This document shows, piece after piece, positions 1 through 8,818 of a stretch of 64,000 bases of DNA. The stretch comes from Kerstersia similis (GTDB lineage: Bacteria > Pseudomonadota > Gammaproteobacteria > Burkholderiales > Burkholderiaceae_B). The position numbers and the translations under genes were made by a program. Each line of letters starts with the position of its first letter. Position 1 is the first letter of the stretch. The stretch is taken from assembly GCF_965139615.1 (NCBI RefSeq), contig NZ_CBCSIQ010000001.1, positions 1 through 64,000 on the forward strand, given 5' to 3'. The notes under the pieces were generated by a model. That model was not told the origin of the DNA. It ran no database searches and saw nothing but the letters and a program-made list of their open reading frames with translations.

Positions 1-1
1 G

Positions 2-295
2 GTCAAGGGCATGGGTGGGGCCATGGATCTGGTGGCCGGTGTGGGGCGCGTGGTGGTGCTGATGGAGCATGTGGCGCGGCGCAAGGATGGCGGCGAAGAC
101 CTCAAGCTGCTGCCGGCCTGCACGCTGCCCTTGACGGGCGTAGGGGTGGTGGACCTGATCATCACAGATCTGTGCGTGCTGGAAGTCACGCCTGACGGCC
201 TGCGCCTGCTGGAACTGGCGCCTGGCGTCACGGTCGAGGAAGTCCAGGCAAAAACGGCGGCCCGGCTGGATGTTGCTGCTGCAAAACTGGCCTGA
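2..295 (+). CDS. scoB: 3-oxoacid (succinyl-CoA:acetoacetate) CoA-transferase subunit B, C-terminal part
   Basis: This is the last 97 codons of the B subunit of a two-subunit CoA-transferase that moves CoA from succinyl-CoA to acetoacetate in ketone-body and short-chain acyl use. The frame is open from the first base of the window, so the 5' part lies outside. The segments MGGAMDLVAG, DLKLLPACTLPLTGVG and VVDLIITDLCVLEVT are the conserved C-terminal blocks of the ScoB/AtoA/PcaJ family. The catalytic glutamate of the B subunit lies upstream of the window and cannot be checked. PcaJ (3-oxoadipate CoA-transferase) is the main alternative, because the two share this end of the protein. Subunit A would be expected immediately upstream. 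Confidence 0.85.
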   Translation, partial: VKGMGGAMDLVAGVGRVVVLMEHVARRKDGGEDLKLLPACTLPLTGVGVVDLIITDLCVLEVTPDGLRLLELAPGVTVEEVQAKTAARLDVAAAKLA

Positions 296-368
296 ACGCA
301 GCGCCGGGCTGGCCTCTTGGCGGGCAGCCCGGTCATTGCCGGCATGGCCAGGAGGGCCGGGAAAGACA

Positions 369-401
369 GGGACCGGAAAGGTGGGGGTGCCTTCCGGTCC
401 C
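369..401. terminator. Hairpin between convergent scoB and gspF
   Basis: An inverted repeat with a 10-bp perfect stem (GGGACCGGAA at 369-378, TTCCGGTCCC at 392-401) lies in the 143-base gap between two convergent genes. The position suits a shared terminator, but neither side has a clear run of T, so Rho-independent function is uncertain. Confidence 0.35.
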
Positions 402-438
402 GGGACTGGGCTGGCTGAGTGGCGGTCTGAGCCGGTGC

Positions 439-1650
439 TTACTGTACCAATTGATTGATCTCGATGATGGGCATCATGACGGCCAGCACAATCACCAGAA
501 CGATGCCGCCCATGATCAGAATCATCAAGGGTTCCAGCAGCGCAGTCAGCGTCATGGCGCGCCGTTCCAGTTCACTGGAGAGTGTTTTGGCGGCGCGATC
601 CAGCATGGCGGGCAATTCGCCGGTGCGCTCGCCACTGCCAACCAGATGCACCAGCAGCGGCGGGAAAATCTTCTGTGCCTGCAGCGCAGCCGATAGCTGC
701 GCGCCCTCGCGTACCCGTACCGTGGCATCGTTGATTGCGCTGCGCAGGCGTTCGTTGCGCAGCGTTTTTCGCGCGGCTTCCAATGCGGCCAGCAAGGGCA
801 CATTGCTGCTGGTCAGGATGGCCAGGGTGGCTGAAAAACGGGCAATATCCACGCCCATGGCATAGCGGCCAAAAACCGGCAGGCGCAGCACCTTGCTGTG
901 CCAGGCCAGCTTGGCCGCCGGGCGCCGCAGGCTGAAGCGCCAGAGAATGAACAGGGCAGCCAGGACCAGCGCAGTGATGCCGCCCCATTCACGGATGAAG
1001 CCGCTGGCGCTCAGCATCATTTCCGTCAGCGCGGGCAGCTTCTGCTTGGCTTGTGAAAATGCGCCCACGACTTGTGGCACCACATAGCTCAACAGGAAAA
1101 TGACGATGCCGATGGAGACGATCGTTACGATGATGGGGTAGATGAAGGCCGTGAGGATTTTGCTGCGCAACGCGCCGCGGGATTCGATGTAATCTGCCAG
1201 CTTTTCCATGACCTGCGCCAGGTCGCCGGATTGTTCGCCGGCATCGACCAGCGCCCGGTAAATGTCGGGAAAGTCGCGCGGGTGGGCGGCCAGGGCTTCT
1301 CCCAGGCGATGGCCGGCGCGTACATCGGCACGTACGGCGGCCAGGGTGTGCGCGACATGGCGGCGCTCGGCTTGCTCCAGCGTAGCGGTCAGCGCGGCTT
1401 CCAGCGGCAGGCGGGCCGCCAGCAGGCTGGAGAGCTGGCGGGTCAGCCAGCCCAGATCCGAGTCGCTGATGCGCGGGCCCAGGCTGCTGCGCGGACTGCC
1501 CTGGCGCGAAGCGCCCGTGGCGCGGACTTTCAGTGCAACCAGGCCGCGCGCGCGCAATGCCTGGCGGGCGCCGCGCTCGCTGTCGGCGTCTATCAGGCCG
1601 CGTTCAATGCGGCCAGCGGTATCGGCGGCTTCGTACTGGTAGGAAGGCAT
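439..1650 (-). CDS. gspF: Type II secretion inner-membrane protein GspF
   Basis: GspF is the polytopic inner-membrane core of the type II secretion assembly platform and works with the GspE ATPase to drive pseudopilus growth. The 403-residue length is normal for the family. The N-terminus MPSYQYEAADTAGRIERG is the typical GspF start. The protein shows the two related GspF domains (about 65-190 and 270-395), each with the pattern GEQSGDL or GERTGEL, and three membrane segments near 165-193, 223-239 and 372-397. It is the last gene of the leftward gsp operon, 72 bases after gspE. It could be mistaken for PilC of type IV pili, but every neighbour is a gsp gene. Confidence 0.96.
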   Translation of the reverse strand: MPSYQYEAADTAGRIERGLIDADSERGARQALRARGLVALKVRATGASRQGSPRSSLGPRISDSDLGWLTRQLSSLLAARLPLEAALTATLEQAERRHVAHTLAAVRADVRAGHRLGEALAAHPRDFPDIYRALVDAGEQSGDLAQVMEKLADYIESRGALRSKILTAFIYPIIVTIVSIGIVIFLLSYVVPQVVGAFSQAKQKLPALTEMMLSASGFIREWGGITALVLAALFILWRFSLRRPAAKLAWHSKVLRLPVFGRYAMGVDIARFSATLAILTSSNVPLLAALEAARKTLRNERLRSAINDATVRVREGAQLSAALQAQKIFPPLLVHLVGSGERTGELPAMLDRAAKTLSSELERRAMTLTALLEPLMILIMGGIVLVIVLAVMMPIIEINQLVQ

Positions 1651-1722
1651 GGCTGGGCAGGAGATTGGAGGGGTTCAGCGGGCTGCCTGCGCGTGGCCGG
1701 GAGGGCGGCGCGCAGGGATGGC

Positions 1723-3144
1723 TCAGGCATCTCTGGTGACTCGTGTGATTTCTTCCACGGAGGTGATGCCCTGTTCGATCCAGCGGTCGCCGTCCTGGCG
1801 CAGGGTGCGCATGCCAGCAGCCTGAGCGGCGCTGCGCAGCGCCAGCTCATCGGCGTTGTTGTGCACCAGGGCGCGGATTTCGTCGGTGACGGTGAACAGT
1901 TCGTGGATCCCGGTGCGGCCACTGTAACCGGTATGGCTGCAGGCCGGGCAGCCCCCGGGGGTCCAGCTGGCCGTGCCATTCTCATGCTTTTGGCAGCAAT
2001 GCTGGCACAGGCGCCGTACCAGGCGCTGGGCCAGGACGCCCTGCAAGGTGCTGGCCAGCAGGAAAGGTTCGACCCCCATGTCGATCAGGCGGGCAACCGC
2101 TGAAATGGCATCATTGGTATGCAGCGTTGCCAGCACCAAGTGGCCGGTCAGGGAGGCCTGGACGGCAATCTGCGCCGTTTCCAGGTCACGGATTTCACCG
2201 ATCATGATGACATCCGGATCCTGACGCAGAATGGCGCGTAGCGCCGAAGCGAAAGTCAGGTCGATACGCGGGTTCACCTGGGTCTGGCCGATACCGGGCA
2301 GGTCGTACTCGATCGGGTCTTCAACTGTCAGGATATTGGTGGTGCTGGCATCCAGCCGGCCCAGGGCGGAATAAAGCGTGGTGGTTTTACCGCTGCCGGT
2401 CGGCCCGGTCACCAGCACGATGCCGTGCGGCTGGCGAATCTGCCGATCCAGCTGACGCAGCACATCTGGGGCCATCCCCAGCTTTTCTAGCTGCAGCCGG
2501 CCGGCTTCCTTGTCTAGCAGGCGCAGCACGGCGCGTTCGCCATGGCCGGTGGGCAGCGTGGAGACCCGCACATCTATAGGGCGGCCGCCGACACGCAAGG
2601 CGATACGGCCATCCTGGGGCAGGCGTTTTTCCGCGATATCCAGGCTGGCCATGATCTTGATGCGGGAAACCAAGGCGCTGTGCAGGGCGCGGCGCGGGCT
2701 GACGACATCGCGCAGCGTGCCATCAACGCGGTAGCGCACGATGGAGTGCGTTTCAAATGGCTCGATGTGGATATCGCTGGCGCCATCGCGCGCGGCTTGC
2801 GTGAACAGCGCATTGATCATGCGGATGACAGGGGCATCGTCATGGGCTTCGAGCAGGTCTTCTACTTCGGGAATATCTTGCAGCAGACGATCCAGGTCGA
2901 TTTCGCTGGCAGCTGCATCGACCACGGCCGCGGCGTCATCAGTCTGGGCGTAGGCGGCTGCCAGCAGGGTGTCGAGCTCGGCATCGCTGACCTCACGGCA
3001 GGGCAGTTCACCATAGCGACGCTTGAGTTCGGCGCGGGCCCAGGCAGGCGTATCCGGGCTGAGCACCAGCGCCAGCCCGCTCGGGCTGGCCTGGATCAGC
3101 GCACGCTGGGCGCGAGCCCAGGCATAGGGCAGGCGCACATTCAT
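1723..3144 (-). CDS. gspE: Type II secretion ATPase GspE
   Basis: This is the cytoplasmic hexameric secretion ATPase that powers pseudopilus assembly. Visible motifs are the Walker A box GPTGSGKTTT (247-256), the Asp box around ILTVEDPIEY (271-280), Walker B DVIMIGEIRD (311-320) and the His box LATLHTND (338-345). A cysteine cluster (C380, C383/C384, C399, C402) matches the zinc-binding tetracysteine motif of GspE. The N-terminal GspE domain that binds GspL is short (about 100 residues), giving 473 residues in all, slightly under the usual 490-510. The start codon overlaps the end of gspD by four bases, so the two are translationally coupled. Confidence 0.96.
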   Translation of the reverse strand: MNVRLPYAWARAQRALIQASPSGLALVLSPDTPAWARAELKRRYGELPCREVSDAELDTLLAAAYAQTDDAAAVVDAAASEIDLDRLLQDIPEVEDLLEAHDDAPVIRMINALFTQAARDGASDIHIEPFETHSIVRYRVDGTLRDVVSPRRALHSALVSRIKIMASLDIAEKRLPQDGRIALRVGGRPIDVRVSTLPTGHGERAVLRLLDKEAGRLQLEKLGMAPDVLRQLDRQIRQPHGIVLVTGPTGSGKTTTLYSALGRLDASTTNILTVEDPIEYDLPGIGQTQVNPRIDLTFASALRAILRQDPDVIMIGEIRDLETAQIAVQASLTGHLVLATLHTNDAISAVARLIDMGVEPFLLASTLQGVLAQRLVRRLCQHCCQKHENGTASWTPGGCPACSHTGYSGRTGIHELFTVTDEIRALVHNNADELALRSAAQAAGMRTLRQDGDRWIEQGITSVEEITRVTRDA

Positions 3145-5531
3145 TGTCCGGCGTCCGTATTGTCGAGGATGGCCCGGGTTTCCACAGCGCCTGCGGGGGC
3201 AGTGGAAGAGGTGGCGGAAGAGGCGGTTTCATCACGCAGATCCAGCAGCCCTTCATCGTTGCGCTCCAGCGCAGGCAGCAGCGGGCGGGAAGCATCTGGT
3301 GTGAGCCAGCGAGACTCCAGCGGCATGCCATTCTGGGCGGCGCGCATGAAGTTGTATCGGTCCAGCGTCAGGCTGGCGCTGTCGCGCGCATCACGCACGA
3401 TATGCGGCCGCAGGAAAACCATCAGGTTGGTTTTGGTGCGGGTGCGTTTGTCGTAGCGGAACAGGTTGCCGATGAAGGGGATGGAGCCGAGAATCGGCAC
3501 GGAAACCGTCGAATTGGAGACCTGGTCTTCCAGCAGGCCGCCCAGCACGATGATCTGGCCATCGTCGATCAGCACATTGGTTTCCAGCGAGCGCTTGCGC
3601 GTCACGATGCCGCTGGTGCTGGCCGAGGCGTTCTCGTCGATATTGCTGACTTCCTGGTACAGGGCAAGCTTGACGGTGCCGCCTTCGGATATCTGCGGGC
3701 GGATGCGCAGCGTCAGGCCGACGTCTTCACGCTCGATGGTCTGGAAGGGGTTGCTGGAGCCGTCGCCGGATGTCGTGTACTGGCCCGTCACGAATGGCAC
3801 GGTGCTGCCGACCATGATGCTGGCTTCTTCGTTGTCCAGGGTCAGCAGGTTGGGCGTGGAGAGGACGTTGGCCTGGCCTGTGCCTTCCATCGCACGTGCA
3901 AGAACGCCCAGGTTCAGCACTTCGTTGCCCAGGATATCAACGGTGCCCTTTACCACGCCCAGGCTCAGGCCCTTGCCCAGAGCGTCGATGGTGGTGGGGC
4001 CTTTGCCCGTGATGCCCGAGCCGCCCAGATTGGAGCCGCCGACGAAGGTGGTGTTGCCGCTGTTGATGTTATCGCCGCCGACCATCCACTGAATACCGAA
4101 TTCTGCAGAGTTGTCTGCGTTGACCTCGACGATCAGGCTTTCTACCAGCACTTGTGCGCGGCGCTGGTCGAGTTGGTCGATGACTTCCCGCAGGCTGCGG
4201 TAGAGCGGGTCCGGCGCCGAAATAATCAGGGTGTTGGTGGAAGGGTCGGCTTGAATCGTTGCGCCGCCAGCGGAAAAGGCGACAGATTGCTGGTTGCTTG
4301 AGCTGCTGCCGCTGCTGCTGCTACCGGTATTGGTGCTGCTGCCCAGGCCGAGCGCATTGTTCGACGAGCGCGAGCTGCTGGAACTCGACGAGTTCGAGCT
4401 GTTCGACATGCCCGAAGTGTTCGACAGACCGTCGCTGCCAGTGCTGCTGCCGCCCTGGCCGGTCAGCGCGCCACGCAGAACCTCGGCCAGTTTGGTGGCC
4501 TGCGCATTGCGCAGATACACCACGTGCAGGTTGCCGGGTTTGGTGGTGGGGCTGTCGATGCGTTGGATCAGTTCCTTCGCCAGGTCCAGGCGAGCCGGGC
4601 TGCCCGCGCGGATCAGCACGCTGTTGGTGCGGGGGTCGGCAACCACGGAAATCCGCTGCGTCGCGTCGCCCGAGCCGCCCTGGCCTTCCAGCAGTTGCGA
4701 GGCCAGCCCGGCAATATCTGCGGCAATGGCGTAACGGATCGGAACGACATCGGTATTGATCGAATGCGGCGTATCTATTCCGGCAATGACTTGCGCGATA
4801 CGATCCAGATTGTCGGCGTAGTCGGTGATGACCAGGGTGTTGTTGCCGGGATAGGCATTGATCGGATTGTTCGGCGCGATCATGGGGCGCAGTACCGGCA
4901 CGAGATTGGCGGCGTTCTCATAGCGCAGGGAGAATACGCGGGTCATCAGGCCGCTGCCCGCTGCGCCAGCCTGATCGGCCGAACTGACCGGGCTGCCTTG
5001 CAGTTTGGCATCGGCTTCCGGTACGACGCGGCTGACGCCATCGACTTCCACCACGGCAAAGCCCTGCATGCGCAGTGCGCCCAGCAGCATCGAGTAGGCC
5101 GTTCCCGGAGACACGGGCGCTTCGGAAACCAGGGTGAGCTGGCCTTTGACGCGCGGGTCAACAATGAAATTCTTGCCGGTGAAGCGGGCCAGTGCCCGCA
5201 CGACGCCTTGCAGGTCGGCATCGACAAAATTCAGCATGACCTGATTGTCTGCGCTGGTGCCGTGGCTGGGCACGGCGCGTGGTGCCGTCGTGGCTGCCGT
5301 GCTGGGCTTGCTGCGGGTTGCCTGGGCNGGTGGCGGGGCGGGGGGCGGGTCGTTGCGGAAGCGGCTGTCATCGACCGGACGCTGGATACCGCCGCTGGTG
5401 CGTACCAGCAATTCGGAGGCATCTGGCGATGTCGAAGGCGGCACGGTGGCGCAGCCGGCCAGAATCAGGGTCAGCAGGGTGCTGGGAACCAGCGGGAAAG
5501 AAAAGGTCGGAGCGTGGCGCTTGGCGGTCAT
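3141..5531 (-). CDS. gspD: Type II secretion outer-membrane secretin GspD, predicted lipoprotein
   Basis: GspD forms the outer-membrane channel of the type II system. The 796-residue protein begins with a lipoprotein signal whose lipobox is LAGC (C27) followed by Ala, which predicts an outer-membrane lipoprotein. N0 to N3 domains follow (starting near NFVDADLQGVVRALARFTGKN), then the secretin domain with the signature VPILGSIPFIGNLF (about residues 675-690). A long serine/asparagine-rich linker is inserted in the N3 region (bases about 4280-4460). The undetermined base at 5328 is the third position of a CCN codon, so the residue is proline whatever the base is. No pilotin gene is visible nearby, which fits a self-piloting liposecretin. 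Confidence 0.96.
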   Translation of the reverse strand: MTAKRHAPTFSFPLVPSTLLTLILAGCATVPPSTSPDASELLVRTSGGIQRPVDDSRFRNDPPPAPPXAQATRSKPSTAATTAPRAVPSHGTSADNQVMLNFVDADLQGVVRALARFTGKNFIVDPRVKGQLTLVSEAPVSPGTAYSMLLGALRMQGFAVVEVDGVSRVVPEADAKLQGSPVSSADQAGAAGSGLMTRVFSLRYENAANLVPVLRPMIAPNNPINAYPGNNTLVITDYADNLDRIAQVIAGIDTPHSINTDVVPIRYAIAADIAGLASQLLEGQGGSGDATQRISVVADPRTNSVLIRAGSPARLDLAKELIQRIDSPTTKPGNLHVVYLRNAQATKLAEVLRGALTGQGGSSTGSDGLSNTSGMSNSSNSSSSSSSRSSNNALGLGSSTNTGSSSSGSSSSNQQSVAFSAGGATIQADPSTNTLIISAPDPLYRSLREVIDQLDQRRAQVLVESLIVEVNADNSAEFGIQWMVGGDNINSGNTTFVGGSNLGGSGITGKGPTTIDALGKGLSLGVVKGTVDILGNEVLNLGVLARAMEGTGQANVLSTPNLLTLDNEEASIMVGSTVPFVTGQYTTSGDGSSNPFQTIEREDVGLTLRIRPQISEGGTVKLALYQEVSNIDENASASTSGIVTRKRSLETNVLIDDGQIIVLGGLLEDQVSNSTVSVPILGSIPFIGNLFRYDKRTRTKTNLMVFLRPHIVRDARDSASLTLDRYNFMRAAQNGMPLESRWLTPDASRPLLPALERNDEGLLDLRDETASSATSSTAPAGAVETRAILDNTDAGQ

Positions 5532-5563
5532 GATGGCAATTTCGTTTCGGTTCTGGGGGCGGC

Positions 5564-6310
5564 TCAGCGGAAGTTCAGGCGGGTCTGGTTGCCAGTTCGC
5601 GGCCCGAGCGCGGCGAGCAGTTCATTGAGGGCGCCATGAACATCGGGGCTGGCGCTGGCTTCGACTTCGGCCGTGCCTTGGAAGGCCAGCCCCTTGCGGG
5701 TGACCGTGCCGTCGCCCTGCAGACGCAGCGGCCCCTGGCGGGTGGCCAGAGTGAGCTTGACACGGTTGTCGGTATCCTGGGTAACGGTCAGATCATAGCT
5801 GCCGAATGGTTTCACTGGCGTGAGATCGGACGAGGCATTGCGCCATTGAATGTCCAGCAAACGGGTGCCTGGCGGCAGGGCGGCGCCCAGCAGGGTGGCG
5901 GGCCAGTTCAGCTGGAGCTCACCCCCCGGCCCGATGGTATCCAGCGCCGCGTGGAAGGCTGTCAGTGTAGAGGCCGGCAGGCGCAGCGACTGGGCATTGA
6001 TGGCCAGGCCGCGCCAGCCGGGAGCCAGCGTGACGGGGCCGCCCAGCCAGGGGTGGCGAAGGTCTGCAACCGGCCCTTGGCGCCAGTTCAGCGTCCAGCT
6101 CAGGGGATCCGGCAGGGTGCGCCGGCGGCCTTCCGGACCGATGGCGATGGTGGCGCTACCTGACCAGATGGAGCCGCTGGCATCCACGATGGCCAGCGGC
6201 AGGGAGGCAGGCAGCAAGACCATGGCCCATCGGGCGGGCATGACGGCCAGGGCGGCTGCCAGGGCAACCAGAAAGAAACCGATGACTTTCAGAATCAGTT
6301 TGCGGCGCAT
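5564..6310 (-). CDS. gspN: Type II secretion protein GspN
   Basis: GspN is an optional inner-membrane component present in a subset of type II systems; its exact role is not settled. The start at 6310 (MRRKLILKVIG) is chosen because its ATG overlaps the gspM stop codon (TGATG), while the longer reading frame would run back into gspM. The 248-residue product has one N-terminal membrane anchor (about 5-35) followed by a periplasmic beta-rich domain with the conserved IVDASGSIWSGSATI and LSWTLNW blocks of the family. It lies 32 bases before gspD in the same operon. Sequence identity in this family is low, so part of the call rests on position. Confidence 0.85.
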   Translation of the reverse strand: MRRKLILKVIGFFLVALAAALAVMPARWAMVLLPASLPLAIVDASGSIWSGSATIAIGPEGRRRTLPDPLSWTLNWRQGPVADLRHPWLGGPVTLAPGWRGLAINAQSLRLPASTLTAFHAALDTIGPGGELQLNWPATLLGAALPPGTRLLDIQWRNASSDLTPVKPFGSYDLTVTQDTDNRVKLTLATRQGPLRLQGDGTVTRKGLAFQGTAEVEASASPDVHGALNELLAALGPRTGNQTRLNFR

Positions 6311-6894
6311 CAGGCATTCTCCTGCGGGGCGGCCAGGATGATCTTGCCGGAAACGGAGCCGGGGCGGTCCCGGCCGTCGATACGGGTGCGGGACAGGTCC
6401 AGGCTGCGTACCTGGACATGGAGCAGGGCTGGCACATCCGCCAGCCATTCAATAACGCGCCCTGCGCTGGCATTGTCCACCATCACTTCCCATTGGCGGG
6501 CGCCATCAAAACCGGCTTCCGCTTCGCGCAGCGTTGCCAACTCCGACAAGCCGGCCCGCTGCAGGCTGGATTGCAATGCCGGCGTCAGTTCGGCGGCGGG
6601 AATGGATCCGCTTTGGCCGCGGCGCAGCGCCTGGGCTTCGCGTATGACGGCATCGACCTTGAGCGCGGTTGCCTGGAGTTGCGGCAGCCGTTGAGCCGTT
6701 TGTTCGATGGTGGAGAGCGCGGGCTTGATGCCGATGATCCATATCAGGGCTAGCGCGACCGCAGTGCCGCCAATCTGCAGCAGCTTGCGTTCGCGTGGCT
6801 CGCGTTGCGACCACCAGGCGCGCAGGCGTTCGCCCGTTTGTTCCAGGTTTTGTCTCCAGGCCGGTACGGCCGGCGGAGTGCTAGGCGTGCTCAT
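6310..6894 (-). CDS. gspM: Type II secretion assembly protein GspM
   Basis: GspM is a bitopic inner-membrane protein that pairs with GspL in the assembly platform. The 194-residue product has a short cytoplasmic N-terminus with WWSQREPRERKLL, one membrane segment at about 40-60 (GGTAVALALIWIIGI), a coiled region rich in Gln/Leu, and a periplasmic ferredoxin-like domain ending about residue 185. The start overlaps the end of gspL by four bases (ATGA) and the stop overlaps gspN. Length and layout match GspM from other betaproteobacteria. Confidence 0.92.
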   Translation of the reverse strand: MSTPSTPPAVPAWRQNLEQTGERLRAWWSQREPRERKLLQIGGTAVALALIWIIGIKPALSTIEQTAQRLPQLQATALKVDAVIREAQALRRGQSGSIPAAELTPALQSSLQRAGLSELATLREAEAGFDGARQWEVMVDNASAGRVIEWLADVPALLHVQVRSLDLSRTRIDGRDRPGSVSGKIILAAPQENA

Positions 6895-7910
6895 TGCTGT
6901 CCTCCCCGGCTGCGCTCGTTGGCGCGGCGGATGATCCAGGTGTTTTCCAGGGTTTCGTCCTTGCGGATATCCAGGCCTTGGGCAGCGGCAGCCTGGGCCA
7001 GGCTGGCTTCCGGCGGCGCAGTGAAACCCTCGTTGAAACCCAGCTGCAATTCGCCTTTGTCATAGACCAGGCGGGCGACACGGCCTTCGGCACCGTTCAA
7101 GGTGCGGGCAGCGGCCAGGGCCAGGGGAATGAAATCGTCATTGCCGGAGGTGCCGCGCGCCAGGCGCAGCGTATCGCGGGCGTTCTCCGCCTGGCGCAGC
7201 GGGTCGATGATGACGGACAGTTCCGGGAAGGCGCGCCTGACGCTTTGTTCCGTATTGACTGTCAGCGCCCGGGCTTCTGCGCTGCGCTGGGCGGCATAGA
7301 CATTGAGCCCGATGATCCAGACGGCCGCGGCGACGGCCGTCCAGGCCAAGGGCGCGCGCCAGCGGCGCTGGTCGGCCGCCGGGCGCCATTCTGGGCGCGC
7401 GAATGACCACTTCGGCAGCGGCTGGCTCCAGCGCGAATCCGCCGGCAGCGTGAGCTGACGGTTGCGATCGGGGTCCTGGGCCGGCAGGGCCAGCGGCAGG
7501 GGCGTGATCTGCTGGATGTTCAGGCCGGCTTCAGCCAGGGTGCGCCAGGCACGCAGCAGGGGTTCCCGGTCAGTCCAGGCCACGATGGCGCTACCGTTTT
7601 CCTGGCGTGGCCCGTGGATGATGCAGAGCGCGTCGGTATCTGACAGCGCCATGGATTCCACCAGCGACTGCACGGCGAGATCCAGGCGATTGCCGGACAG
7701 GGCCGGCACGTTCAGGGTAACGATGACTGCATCATCGGGATGCAGGATGGCCTGGACGCCGGCGGCCGGGACAGCGCTGGCCAGCTGGGACAGCTGCAGT
7801 TCACCCGAGCGGAGCACAGTGGCATTGCGATCCAGCAGCGCGAAAGCGATGAGGCTTTCCGGTCTCAGGCTGGCCAGGGGCGGCAGCGCCAGGCGTAGGT
7901 GATTCTTCAA
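6891..7910 (-). CDS. gspL: Type II secretion assembly protein GspL
   Basis: GspL links the cytoplasmic GspE ATPase to the membrane platform. The N-terminal actin-like cytoplasmic part (about 1-180) is followed by one membrane segment near 185-207 (WTAVAAAVWIIGLNVYAA) and a periplasmic ferredoxin-like domain. At 339 residues it is shorter than enterobacterial GspL (about 390-400), mainly in the cytoplasmic part. It overlaps gspK upstream and gspM downstream by four bases each, so gspK-L-M-N form a translationally coupled run. Confidence 0.9.
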   Translation of the reverse strand: MKNHLRLALPPLASLRPESLIAFALLDRNATVLRSGELQLSQLASAVPAAGVQAILHPDDAVIVTLNVPALSGNRLDLAVQSLVESMALSDTDALCIIHGPRQENGSAIVAWTDREPLLRAWRTLAEAGLNIQQITPLPLALPAQDPDRNRQLTLPADSRWSQPLPKWSFARPEWRPAADQRRWRAPLAWTAVAAAVWIIGLNVYAAQRSAEARALTVNTEQSVRRAFPELSVIIDPLRQAENARDTLRLARGTSGNDDFIPLALAAARTLNGAEGRVARLVYDKGELQLGFNEGFTAPPEASLAQAAAAQGLDIRKDETLENTWIIRRANERSRGGQQ

Positions 7911-8818
7911 TTCATTTCCTTGATCCAGACGACCGTCGGCGAGTTGCGGTCCGCGCGATTGAGCAGCGCTTCCATGCCGACGACGGCATTGTCCAGTGAA
8001 ACCTCTCCGGCTACGCGGAACCAGTTGCTGTTGGCGGTAATGCGGTTGCCCACTTCCAGTTCGCGATTGGGCAGGCGGTTGACGAAGTCGCCGCTATTGT
8101 TGAACCATTGGCCACGGTCACGCTGCACGACCAGCGCCCTGGCATCCGCCAGAGACAGGCCCGCGATCACGGCGCTCAGCACTTCAGGGGTCGCGGTGTT
8201 GGCATTGACGGCGGTGCTGGCGGGCAACACGGTCAGGTAAGGGCGCAGCAGATCGACCATGGCCGCATCCATATTGTCGATGCCGCGCAAATCATTGACC
8301 GTACGCAGGCCCGGAGCACTGGCGGGTTTGTTTTCCGCAGGCTGGCTGTCGGCAACGCGTTGGGCGATGCTGTTGGCAACGTGGGTAGGTACGCGCAGGT
8401 AGCTCAGCAGCCGTTCCAGAACCATCCGTTCATCAGGCTTGATGACACCCTGCGCAGCCAGGTTATTCAGATTGTATTTGCCCTGTTCGTCTTCAGCGCG
8501 GCCGGAGAACAAGGCCGTGCGCGGATCATCAGGTTCGGAAATTTCCAGTCCGGTAATGGGGCGTGCCCAGGCGGAGTCCGGACGGGTGATGGCATTGCGC
8601 CGGGCGTCCCAGCGCAGAATGACGCGCGACCAATCCAGCCCGCCGCGCAGCAGCCAATCGGCCTGGGCGCGATCCCGTTCGCTGGCCAGGGTACGCGCCA
8701 GATAGGCCTGGCGTTCGAGAATCGCCGTAGCGGCAATGGCAGCCGCCGCCACGACGATCAACGCGCTGATGACGGCCATGCCGCGCTGGCGCCAGTTGGG
8801 GAGAAAACGGCGCATCAT
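7907..8818 (-). CDS. gspK: Type II secretion minor pseudopilin GspK
   Basis: GspK is the large minor pseudopilin that caps the pseudopilus tip with GspI and GspJ. The prepilin site is QRG-MAVISALIVVA: the peptidase cuts after Gly and the position +5 is Ser rather than Glu, which is the hallmark of GspK. After the hydrophobic helix comes a large alpha-helical domain with the pattern KYNLNNLAAQG and the ALVVQRDRG region. The start at 8818 overlaps the gspJ stop as ATGA; the second ATG at 8815 is equally possible. The product is about 303 residues, a normal GspK length. Confidence 0.93.
   Translation of the reverse strand: MMRRFLPNWRQRGMAVISALIVVAAAAIAATAILERQAYLARTLASERDRAQADWLLRGGLDWSRVILRWDARRNAITRPDSAWARPITGLEISEPDDPRTALFSGRAEDEQGKYNLNNLAAQGVIKPDERMVLERLLSYLRVPTHVANSIAQRVADSQPAENKPASAPGLRTVNDLRGIDNMDAAMVDLLRPYLTVLPASTAVNANTATPEVLSAVIAGLSLADARALVVQRDRGQWFNNSGDFVNRLPNRELEVGNRITANSNWFRVAGEVSLDNAVVGMEALLNRADRNSPTVVWIKEMN

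Noticed and set aside
5328..5328. Undetermined base in gspD as a possible frameshift or defect
   Set aside because: It is the third base of a proline codon (CCN) and the frame is intact on both sides.
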